Below are positions 1 through 9,972 of a stretch of DNA of 55,000 bases, piece by piece. Under the pieces are notes generated by a model, which made no database searches, was not told the DNA's origin, and saw only the letters and a list, made by a program, of their open reading frames with translations. Position 1 is the stretch's first letter. Every line of letters starts with the position of its first letter. Source of the stretch: Anaeromyces robustus (Eukaryota > Neocallimastigomycota > Neocallimastigomycetes > Neocallimastigales > Neocallimastigaceae); NCBI GenBank assembly GCA_002104895.1, contig MCFG01000386.1, positions 1 to 55,000 of the forward strand. Reading direction: 5' to 3'. The position numbers and the translations under genes are program-made.

Positions 1-594
1 TTAATAGTATTAGTAATATAGATATATTAGGTAATAAAAAAATAGTTAATAGGTATAGTATTTATATTTTTTTAATTGGTGGAAGGGATTATGGTTTTAG
101 TGATAGAATTAACAATAGTCCATACAAAATGGAATGGGAATGTTTGTTTAAGTGTCAGACTGAATCTGGTACTTATTCAAAATCCCCATTCTTGTTGCGA
201 TCTACGGCTCTATTGAATGATATCATGCCTGTTGTCTGTAAAAGACAACATATATTATTCAATAAATTTAAAACCAACCTCTCCAGGAACGTCAATGCTG
301 ATAACACAGTAGGACAGCCTAGTAGGGCAAATGCCGATCCTATTTCCGACCCTAGTGGAATAGGATAGATCAATTTTACTTTAATTCTATATTTAGAATT
401 AAGGGCTTGTATGGATTTATTGTTTTTAAATATTATTATACTACTTTTTTTTCTCCAGTATTATTATTATTATCTATAATATATTACTGGTTTTTATTTT
501 TTTTTTAGTATCATTTTTTTTTCATTATGTGTTTTTTTATGATTCATGTATTTTAATATTTAAATTCAATAAAGTTGACGTACAAATTGTGTGC

Positions 595-634
<40 letters not shown>
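1..634 (+). mobile_element. LINE family A, 3' end (cut by window edge)
   Basis: The 3' end of a non-LTR retrotransposon. An open frame runs from base 3 to the stop at 366-368 and ends in the residues DPISDPSGIG. A 230-bp AT-rich 3' UTR follows, with the terminal sequence AATTGTGTGCCAT and a pure A tail at 598-634. The same UTR recurs at 5097-5312, 5880-5968 and 9387-9677, which defines the family. The reverse transcriptase and the 5' end lie outside the window. I assign LINE type from the 3' poly-A tail, the 5'-truncated copies and the lack of long terminal repeats; the protein C-terminus itself is not a recognised domain. Confidence 0.75.
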
Positions 635-637
<3 letters not shown>

Positions 638-661
638 CAAGTTGACGTACAAATTGTGTGC

Positions 662-694
<33 letters not shown>
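635..694 (+). repeat. Duplicated LINE A tail
   Basis: A second copy of only the last 26 bp of LINE A (AAGTTGACGTACAAATTGTG and the next six bases) plus a fresh 30-base A tail, directly behind the first tail and separated by TCTC. It is either an extremely 5'-truncated insertion or a tandem duplication of the element tail. Confidence 0.8.
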
Positions 695-696
<2 letters not shown>

Positions 697-1988
697 ACTC
701 TCTCCTATTAAGTTCTAACAAGATTAAAACTAAAAAAAAAATCCAATCTATATATGTAGCATCATCATATAGGTTCAAATAAGACTAAAACCAAAAAAGC
801 CCAATCTATATTTAATAGAGGTCTATTTTGGAGTCTTGGACATAAATCTACCAACCCTAACACATGTACCTATTCCATTTCTCGCGAATTTTGGTTCATT
901 CCCTTCTCAGCTATTTGTGCTATTGCTCAAATTCGTTGTTTCGATAAATGGGGAAAATCTTCTTGTATTATTAAAGAACTAATCACAAATATTCCTACTA
1001 TGCCTTATTATTATTCATGGACTAAAGAATCTCGTACCCTAAAAAAGAAATTATCAGGTCTTACTAAAGAGGAAATTATTAATAAGTATATAACTAGAGA
1101 TGTGCTAACAAAAAATCCAGCTAAAAGAGCTTCTATATACTTGGAATGTAAATATGGACCTTCTAAAGATATACAGGATTTTGCTTTATCATACCCCCAA
1201 TACCAACTGGGGTTCTTCTAGATTATGAGAATACGCAGCGGTTTTCAGTTTAACTATAAGTTTCTACTTAAAGGTAAGTCTTCACTTGAAAACTTTCCTA
1301 CTTGCTGCCCTTGCTGTGGTGAAAAAACGCAAAGTTTCTCTCATTGGATATTCAATTGTAAGGCCTTTGAACAGGATAGAAATACTTTTATTAAACACAA
1401 TGTTGACTTAAACTCGAAGTTCACCCAAATTAATCGAACTAACTCACTGGGATTTTCTGAGGACTTAGACGAAGATTTTGAAAATAATATATATTACTTG
1501 ATGCTTAACGCTTTCCTTGATGGGTGTTATGCATTTGATAAACTAGATATTAAGAGGGAACGGAGATGGTGGCGTGGATAACTTTTCAAAGGTTCACCCG
1601 AGTCTCCTGTTCCGTATATTGTGGGTCTGTCGCATTTTCTTACTGTTGTCATGCCAATTGTGAATATTTCCTTTCGGATTCTTCTTAATTGGTATAATAA
1701 CAATAAGAACACTCCGGGCGGCTTCAAGGGCGTCGACGTCGAAAAGATAAGGCATGGAATTTATTCCGACACGGATTCGAATGGTATCTCATTCGTTGAA
1801 TGGGAGAAGTTAGAAGTTTAACTTCTTTCCTTTTTTTTATTTAATATTTTAATTTGATTAATATCTGTAATAAATTTTATTTGTTTTTTGTATCTTTTAT
1901 TACTTGTATTTAATTTACATTTCATGTAATATTTATGTCACATGTATGTTTATTTTAAATTAATAATATAAATAAAGATTAATCCTAG

Positions 1989-2045
<57 letters not shown>
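695..2045 (+). mobile_element. LINE family B, degenerate 3' copy
   Basis: A 5'-truncated non-LTR retrotransposon of a second family. Frame 1 is open from 778 to 1821 apart from stops at 1219-1221 (TAG) and 1579-1581 (TAA). It encodes the C-terminal part of a LINE polyprotein, including a CPCC...HW...C zinc-knuckle-like motif (Cys pair near 1306-1317, then His and Cys at about 1340-1360) typical of the region after a LINE reverse transcriptase. It ends in EWEKLEV. The 3' UTR (1822-1991) ends in AATAAAGATTAATCCTAGTC, followed by a 54-base A tail. The UTR recurs at 5969-6144 and its tail at 5058-5096. The A tail abuts the coding part of the GH11 xylanase gene, so this element interrupts that gene. 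Bases 721-755 and 781-811 are near-duplicates at its 5' edge. Confidence 0.8.
778..1821 (+). pseudogene. LINE B ORF2 C-terminal remnant
   Basis: About 348 codons in a single frame, broken by two in-frame stops (1219 and 1579) with no frameshift. Recognisable blocks: a region ending in RCFDKWGKSSCIIKEL (about 922-985), the Cys/His knuckle, and the terminal EWEKLEV. A shorter, more degenerate relative lies at 5330-5875. The reverse transcriptase core is absent, so this copy cannot be autonomous. Confidence 0.7.
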
Positions 2046-2050
<5 letters not shown>

Positions 2051-2735
2051 CCACTAGCATCTCTATTACTACTACTAATTTCAGAAAATATTTTTACTTC
2101 ATGTAAATTACCTATTGGCAAGCCAAACTTTTCCCATTGTTGGAAATGTGCTGTAATATCAATAGAACCACAATCTCTAGAGGAAGTACGAACACTGAAA
2201 TACTGTTTGAAAACAGCAGGACCATTAATAGAGGTTCCATTACGTACATTTTCATAAACAGTATATGTACTTCCATGAATATCAATATTACCAACCCTTC
2301 GACTACTAATCCAATCTTTTAGATCACTACCTATCCAACTATCAATAATGTAAAATTCAACTAGTGGATTTTTAGTCCAACCGTAAGCTCCTACATAGGA
2401 ATAATCTATTTTCGAAAAATATTTCTTAACAAATTTGAAATCGGCATAGATAGGGCCAACTTGAGCATCTTTTTTATTACTATCTAATGAAAGACCTGTG
2501 TGACATAAAAAGTCTTTAGCTCCATTAAAATCACAGGAGAAAGAACCATCAGAATAGAATATTGCACGATTATTCATCTCCCCATATTTCATAAGCAATA
2601 TCACCTACTAAACCCACTCTATTACTATATTCTGTAACATTCTGACCAGAATGACTAGAATGACTACAGAAACCCTGACCAGTAGTAAAAGAAATTAAAG
2701 ATAAAAACAAATGCAACAATTGAAATGAGTTTCAT
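2046..2735 (-). pseudogene. GH11 endo-1,4-beta-xylanase, broken by a LINE
   Basis: Remnant of a secreted family 11 xylanase, which cleaves the beta-1,4-xylan backbone; plant-wall digestion is the hallmark activity of gut fungi. The ATG is at 2733-2735 and begins a signal peptide (MKLISIVAFVF). A frameshift in a T-run near 2700 moves to the frame TTGQGFCSHSSHSGQN. A second frameshift near 2580 (after YEIWGD) moves to the long frame read from 2572 down. Both GH11 catalytic glutamates are visible: the nucleophile in NPLVEFYIIDSW and the acid/base in KIFSEISSSN. KQYFSVR, another GH11 landmark, is also present. The gene stops abruptly at DASGS where the LINE B poly-A tail begins (2045), so the last beta-strands and any linker and dockerin are missing. 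An ATG near 2604 would start a shorter ORF, but in a frame entered only after the lesions; it is not the true start. Confidence 0.9.
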
Positions 2736-4550
2736 TTTTTTTTTTTTTAAAAAAAAAAAAAATTATATAATAAATAATGTGGTTTAATAGAAAAATTTTT
2801 TTCAATAAGTGTTAAAATAATAATAATAATAATATGATTTATTTTTATTTTATTTTATTTTTTATTTTTTAATAAAGGAAAAATTTTTTATTCTTAATTT
2901 TTTTTTTTTTTTTTAAAAAAATTAAGAATAAAATTAAAATAATAATAAAATTATAAATAAATTGAAATAATTTAATTAATTATATTAAAAAAAACATTAA
3001 TATGATCATAATTAATTTTTTTTTTCTTGGTATCAAATGTTATTATAAACATCCTATATTTATATTATAATAAAAATATAGGATGTTCTATCTATCCAAA
3101 ATATTATGTATTATATATTTTATTATAATATAAAAACTATTTATTATTTATTATATTATTATTGTATTAATATTATATAATAATGTATCTATATTTATTA
3201 TTATTTTATATATATTATAATATTATCTATTATTTATTATATTATTGTAATGAAATATTATCTATTATTAATTAATGTATTATATAATATTAAATCTATT
3301 ATTCATAAATATTTTTATATAAAATGATATATATAATAATGATATATATATGTTTTTATATATGTTTTACACTTATGTGTTAAAACCTATGATATAAAAA
3401 TTAAATAAAAACCATATTTAATAATAAATTAATATATAGTAAATTACCATTAATTTATAGTATTTTAGATTTAATTATTATTATATTTTTATATTAAATT
3501 AAAATGTAATAAAAATAACTAGTATTTTCTTAAGATCAAATATTCTTACGATCAAATATAATTAAAATAGGTAAACATTATTTAAATATTAATTTATTTT
3601 ATATGAATTTTTAATCCACGTATAAATATAGTTTTATAAGTAATTCTTTTTTAAATTATTTTTTATTTTAAAAATTTAAAATTAATAATATAATAAATAA
3701 TTAAATAAATTAATAAGAAAATAAATAAATTTTTATTGAATTATGTCATAATTATAAATATAGATGTATTAATATATATCTTTTTAATTTTATAATATTT
3801 GTAAAATTATAAATATATAAAGAAATAATTACATTAATAATACTTTTTTTTCTATATAGTTTTACACATAATATATTAAAACTATACATACAATACATAC
3901 ATAATGTAAAACATTATGTTTAATATGTTATCTATGCTATATGTATTATATAAGATATTTTATTATATAATAATTAAAGCCCATTAGTACATAAAACAAT
4001 GATATTATATTAATAGGATACAACATTAATCAAGATGTTCCTTTCGAGTATATGTTGTAATAATTGTTCCAGTCACTATGTGATGAAAAATCAGCTTCAT
4101 AATTTTACATTCATTATATGTTGATAACATATAATATATATAATATATGTATGTTCATATACGCTGTATATTATATACAATATTACAGAAGGAAGAGATG
4201 ATGCCCTATTTTTTTTTTTTTTTTTTACGTAGTAACAAAAAATTATTGAGCAGGATCTGGATTTAGTAATCGGTATAATATTTATCATTATGTTTAAAAT
4301 TATATTTAATAAAATTTATATATTAACTTTTTTTTTGATTAATAATTAAAATAAATATATGGATACTTTATATTATATACAAATTTAAAATATTTAAATT
4401 TATATATTAATTTATATGATTTGATTTGTAATTATTACAAATTAAATAATATGTATAATTAATGTTTTAAAAGATATCTAATGTATATAATATAATATAT
4501 TATATTATTATTATTATATATTATATATATATTTATTTATTAAAGTTAAA
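2736..4550. other. AT-rich intergenic DNA
   Basis: Almost pure A/T sequence upstream of the xylanase remnant. It contains only short homopolymer and TTA/ATA runs. A slightly more complex stretch at about 3990-4280 (GTTCCTTTCGAGTATATG and neighbours) could be decayed mobile DNA, but I recognise no domain in it. Confidence 0.6.
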
Positions 4551-4559
4551 CAAAAAAAA

Positions 4560-5020
4560 TCATTTTATGGGAATATTTATATAAATAAATATAGGAAATG
4601 TTTTATCTATTTCATTAGTAAATTTACCAGTTTTAGAGTCTATACACTTTTTATAAATAATAGAAGAAGAATTAATGTATTTTAGGTAAATAAATTGTAA
4701 TTGAAAAATACAACTGAAAAAATTTCATTTATATTTTTAGAAATATTTTCAAGTCAAGCATATCAGAAATATTTGGATAAAGTTAAATCATTTAAAGTAA
4801 AAAAAAAATAAGCAACAACATTATAAGTATTGTTTAATTTTACGTTTTGAATAGCATTTTGAAGGATTGAAATACAATTACGAATTTCAGATTTTGAAAC
4901 TGGTCAGATTCAACACAAATAATTTTTGCGGAAATGTTTCCACTTATGAATATTATCAAATTATCATAATAAGATTATCTTCCATCCGTGATTATGATTC
5001 CATTATTTGCAATTGATTTA
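4560..5020 (-). pseudogene. Possible ISXO2-like DDE transposase remnant
   Basis: Heavily decayed coding-like sequence on the minus strand. Reading around frameshifts gives IIITDGR-stop-SYYD, then an IHKWKHF-like block, then SEIRNCISILQNAIQ. The order (TDG..Y, a His-rich block resembling HxxVNHSxxF, then IE/EIRN before a helix) resembles the ISXO2/IS1595-type transposase domain. There are many stops and shifts, so this is a tentative family guess only. Confidence 0.3.
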
Positions 5021-5057
5021 ATCATAGAAATTACAAAAAATTTATTTAATTCTATAT

Positions 5058-6190
5058 GTAGAATTAAATAAAAATTAATCCTAGTCTAAAAAAAAATATG
5101 TTGAATTAAGGGCAAGTATGGATTTTTTGTTTTTATGTATTATATATTACTATACTACTTTTTTCCCTCCAGTATTATTCATTATTATCTATAATATTTA
5201 ATGTTTTTTTTTTTTTTTTCTTAGTATCATTTTTTTTATTATGTGTTTTTTTATGATTCATATATATTAATATTTAAATTCAATAAAGATGATATAGGAA
5301 TTGTGTGCTATAAAAAAAAAAACTTAAAACCTATTATTGATAAAATATTTAGTTGTATAAAAGAATCATCTATTCTCTTTCTAACTTTTTTATGAACCCT
5401 AGTATTCCTTTAACTTATAAAGAAAAAGGTTTTACAATCTTATATTATCAGTAAACATCTATACTATGCACTTTTTATTGGTTCTAATTAATCAAATACA
5501 AATAAAATTCAAACACTTATTAATACTGGTATGTTTTAGTGTATCGAGTCTTTCAACAGTAAAAAATCATTGTTTAAGAATATAAAAGATATCTTTTTTG
5601 GATAAAATATATAGCTATGTTTGAAATTCTACTATGAGTACCTATGCTCTCTCTTGAGACCTTCAGATACCTTCTATCGCAGGAGTTTGTGCTGCTAGAC
5701 AGGTTAAGTGTTTCAAAAAATGGAAAATTTCACATTGTATTATTAAAGATCTTGTTTTACACCATAAAAAAATTAATAGATTCTCTTCTTGGGCGGTTAA
5801 ATCTAGTGTATTAGTTGATAGATTCAAAAAGGAGTTGGTTAGTGAATATAAAGAAATTAAAAAATTTATTATCTTTTTTTTTTTTTATTTTGAGTTTTTT
5901 TTTATGATTCATGTATATTAATATTTAAACTCAATAAAGAGGATATATAAATTATATGCTTTACAAAATTTAATATCTGTAATAAATTTTATTATTTTTT
6001 TTTGTATCTTTTTTACTTGTATTTATTTTGCATTTCATGTATTATAAATTCTTTCCTTCAATATATAATCTATATGTCACATGTATGTTTAATTTATTTT
6101 AAATTAATAATTTTAAATAAAGATTAATTCTAGTCTAAAAAAAATGTAATGGTGTTCTATTTATTGAATGGAAGAAATTAGAAGTATAAA
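5058..6190 (+). mobile_element. Nested LINE A and B fragments
   Basis: A mosaic of decayed LINE pieces. A LINE B tail (5058-5096, AATTAATCCTAGTC then A run) is followed by a LINE A 3' UTR (5097-5312, ending TTGTGTGCTATAAAA). Next come a degenerate LINE coding stretch (about 5330-5875, with blocks like VKCFKKWKISHCIIKDLV), a second LINE A tail (5880-5968), and a LINE B UTR (5969-6144, ending TAAAGATTAATTCTAGTC). Last is a stub of another LINE B C-terminus (FIEWKKLEV, 6145-6188). Divergence from the copies at 1-2045 shows these are older insertions. Confidence 0.75.
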
Positions 6191-9100
6191 TATATATATG
6201 CTATTTTGACTCACATTATTGAATTCATCTCCATATATGACCTACAAAGTGGTGCAACTTCAAGTAGGTGTGATGAAAATAATTGAATTCAACATCACCA
6301 TTTCACCTTATCGATACTTCACTACTGAGATATTAGGTTCTTCATATTCTTCTATATTTATATATAAAATAATTTTTATTAAACTAAATATTTTTTTAGT
6401 AAATAGTTATTAAAATAAATAAATGAATGAATTTATGATAAATTTAATTTCGATGATATAATGCATATTAAACAATGCATATTAAACTTTCTTATTATTT
6501 TTTTTTTAATTTATGATGCCAATAATTTTAATTTTCTTAATAAATAAACGATCATTTATTTTCTTAATTATTGTTATTGTTAGTATTATTGTATAGTTAC
6601 ATATATTACTCTTTTATTATATGATTATTATAAATAATAGGTACAAAAATTAATTATATTTATTTATAGATTATATGTATTTAATAAAGAATCATTATAT
6701 TTATTTATAAATTATATATATTTAATAATGAATCTTACATTTTAAAGTACGAATAATAATAATTTAAACATTTTTTTTAAAATGTATTTTTCAACTTTTG
6801 ATTTAACATAATAGTAATACTAATTCTTATTGGATCTTTAAATTAAAATATTATATAAAAAGAAAATTAAAAAAGTTTATTATAAATATTTTTTTTTAAT
6901 ATAAAATTATATTAAAAAAAAAATTTTTTTTTTTCCAAAATCATGTCATTTTTATCGTATATGAATACTATAGAAATGACATGAATTTAATTATAAAAAA
7001 ATTGTGAAATATTTAAAATAGATTTATCATATATACCAAAATAATGATTTATTTATATATAATAAAGTAATGAAGTAATTTAATAGTGAAGAATGATATA
7101 AATGAATATCATTAAATTAATAGTATAAAATATAGTAATATTATCAAAAGATAAATAAAATATCATAAATTTTTATATTTTAAAGTGTTTTAATAAAGTA
7201 TTATAATATTTTTTTGTTCTTCATTTATTTCTTTGTTATTATTTATTATTTGTTTTAATTATTATTTATATATTATCATTATTTATTTTTTTTATTTTTT
7301 ATCTTTTATTTTTTATTTATTTATTTTTTTTATTATTTGTTTTGTTACTGCAGTTGTCGTTTATTAAATGTTATATTCATATTATTTTTTAATTAAATTT
7401 TCATTTATTATATATGAAATTTTTTAAAAAAAATTTAATATTATGGAGAATAATTTAAAAGTTAATTAGTGGAAAATTAATTAAAAATTTTATTAATGAT
7501 TAATTAATCATCATTTAATTAAATTTTTTTACCATTGTTGCATTTTTTAAAATTGATGCTGTTAGTGTTCTAAATAATAATATTTTTTTTGTTATATTAT
7601 TATTTACTGCATTTATTAAATTTATTTTCAGATTTTTTCTTTTGATTTAAAAAATATTCACTGATTATTCTAAGAATAAAGATATATTAATTTATTATTC
7701 TTAAAGTTCTAGTTGTTTTTATGAAATTTAATGTAAATTTCCTTTTACTTTCTTTTTAAAAAGTATTTTTAAAGAAAGTAAAAAAAAAAACATAATATTA
7801 AGAAACATTGAATGACTATAGACTGAAAAATTATTAAACTCAAAAGATTGCTACACAAAGCTTAATTCCTTGCTACCAGAATTATAGGAATTATTTATTC
7901 CAACATAATTTGTCTATAATCATTTCAATATAATGATTATAGACTGCAAAATTATTAAATAATTATACTTTCAGGAAACAAGAAACAAAAATTATGATAA
8001 AAACTATAGGAATTTAAGCAAAAACTATGGTAAAGGCTATAGGAACTTAAACAAAATTTTGTATGAATCAATACAGTACAGAAAACAGTCGAACGAAATA
8101 TTTTATTTTTTAAATATAATAGTTTTCGGTATTTCATCTTAAAATATTTTCTAATGAAATCACAAATTTGGTATTTTCTACATTTATGATATGATTTTTA
8201 CCTAAGACTCAAAATATTAATAAATCTATGAAATTTAATTAAATAAATTTATAATATTGAACTGGAGAAAAAATAATTGACTTGAATCAAAGTAAAAAAT
8301 AAATGTTTTAAATATTCTTCTCTCTATTATTCTGACAGCCTGAAAATTCATATATATTTAACAAATAATATAGAAATACAAAAAAAAAAAAAAAACAACT
8401 AACATTTCTTACAGTTATAATTTAATCAATATTTCTAAATGTTTTTAAATACCACTAACTACAAAATTACATATACCGTAAGTAGAGAAATTTTATTTCT
8501 TTCACAAACTTTAACTTAATTGACAATTCAAATAACAGGAAATTAACTTCAGGACAATATCATTATAATGGGAACTAATCCTATATTGATTCTCGAAAAA
8601 GGAAAATGCAATTGTTATTTCCACTAGTTTTTACACAATAATTTAACTAATAAAAATAATAATTGAAAATTAATAATTAAACTCATAATTAAAATATATT
8701 AAGATAAAATTTTACTGTAATAAATATGATTTTAAAATAAAAGAATTAATTTGGAATATGCTAATACAAAAGATGTACTAGTTAAGTCAATATTCTGATA
8801 AAAAAAATTAATGACCAAAAATGAAAAATTTTCAAACTTAATTTGATAAACTAGAAAATTAAGTTTGATTAAGAAAAAAAAAATTGAAAATAAATTTAAT
8901 AAAGTTTAAAATTGTATTAACATTAATTTAGTAAAAACAACAAAAGCTTCATTATATCAAATATTTTATATATGTATTATTTCAAGCCACAACAAGTATA
9001 AAAGTAATTTTTCTTTTTTTGTAATTATCAACAACTTTTAAAATAAAAAAGCATTTATAAATATTTTAAATATTAATTTATTTGTTTATTATTTTTAGGA

Positions 9101-9374
9101 TTTATTATTAATAAATAAATTTTATGCAATAATAAATATAAAAAATAAACATTTATAAAAATTTTTTATTGGTATTTTAAATTTTTTTAGAACTTTAAAA
9201 ATTAAAAATTTATTAAAAGAATTATTATTGGTATACAAAAAATAAATTAAAATACTTTTTTTTTTTCCGGTAAACATTTTATTTATAAAAGATATTTAAA
9301 ATATGGTCAACACTTTTTCTGTATTATTGTTTCAAAATCAACATCAGAAAAAATTGCCTAAATTTTCCTCATTC
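6191..9374. other. AT-rich intergenic DNA with small repeats
   Basis: No gene found. A more complex segment at 6207-6350 may be decayed coding DNA of unknown type. A 27-bp motif at 7812-7838 recurs with two changes at 7933-7959. A 33-bp unit is tandemly repeated at 7994-8026 and 8027-8059. Otherwise there are poly-A/T tracts and TAA/TTA runs. Confidence 0.6.
7994..8059. repeat. 33-bp imperfect tandem duplication
   Basis: Two adjacent 33-bp units (ATGATAAAAACTATAGGAAT... and ATGGTAAAGGCTATAGGAAC...) differing at a handful of positions. The period is a multiple of three and the minus strand is open across both units, but the ORF is only 60 codons and resembles nothing I know. Confidence 0.7.
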
Positions 9375-9642
9375 TTTTCTTTAATTATCCTATTTCCGAC
9401 CCTAGTGGAATAGGATAGATCAATTTTACTTTAATTCTATATTTAGAATTAAGGGCTGTATGGATTTATTGTTTTTAAATATTATTATACTTCTTTTTTT
9501 CCTCCAGTATTATCTATTATTATCTATAATATTTTACTGGTTTTTATTTTTTTTAGTATCATTTTTTTTCATTATGTGTTTTTTTTATGATTCATGTATT
9601 TTAATATTTAAATTCAATAAAGTTGACGTACAAATTGTGTGC

Positions 9643-9681
<39 letters not shown>

Positions 9682-9689
9682 CTTTAATT
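9375..9689 (+). mobile_element. 5'-truncated LINE A with 12-bp target-site duplication
   Basis: Bases 9387-9645 match the LINE A 3' end (337-597) and start within the last codons of its ORF (the DPISDPSGIG stop region). A 32-base A tail follows at 9646-9677. The element is flanked by the direct repeat TTTTCTTTAATT at 9375-9386 and 9678-9689. This is the classic product of target-primed reverse transcription with 5' truncation. High similarity to the copy at 1-634 suggests a fairly recent event. Confidence 0.92.
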
Positions 9690-9831
9690 CTTTTTTATTT
9701 TCAGCATTATTTTCCTTATGATCATGTTTTTCATTATTTTTTTCGGAATTATCATTTTTGGTAATATCATCTAAATTTTCAATAGTTTGATTTTTATTAA
9801 TTTATTTATATTTTAAATTTATTAGAAATAT

Positions 9832-9972
9832 CTCGTTTATAGTATCATCTTCCATTCCAAACTTCTTCAACATATCCTTGATATACTTGCTTTAACTCAC
9901 AAATGTGCCTTTCTTCAATTGCTTGATTTATAGACCAAGAAAATAACTTAGCTCTCCAATCATAGACATCTC
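9832..9972 (-). pseudogene. Ty1/copia reverse transcriptase fragment
   Basis: On the minus strand the sequence reads EMSMIGELSYFLGL-stop-IKQLKKGTFVS-stop, then SKYIKDMLKKFGMED. This is the well-known Ty1/copia RT block (MSMMGELxFFLGLQI...YxxDLLKKFGM). Two stops are present. The following acidic, Asn/Glu/Lys-rich stretch (to about 9690, and across the LINE to about 9330) does not match the usual RT-RNaseH continuation, so the element is rearranged as well as decayed. No LTRs were recognised. Confidence 0.78.

Noticed and set aside
2572-2604. ATG near 2604 as the xylanase start
   Set aside because: The codons after it (ILLMKYGE) are read in a frame shifted from the real GH11 N-terminus (GDIAYEIWGD); the signal peptide start at 2735 fits the family.
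6219-6413. 64-residue ORF after the LINE fragments
   Set aside because: No recognisable motif, and the second half is low-complexity A/T; more likely decayed DNA.
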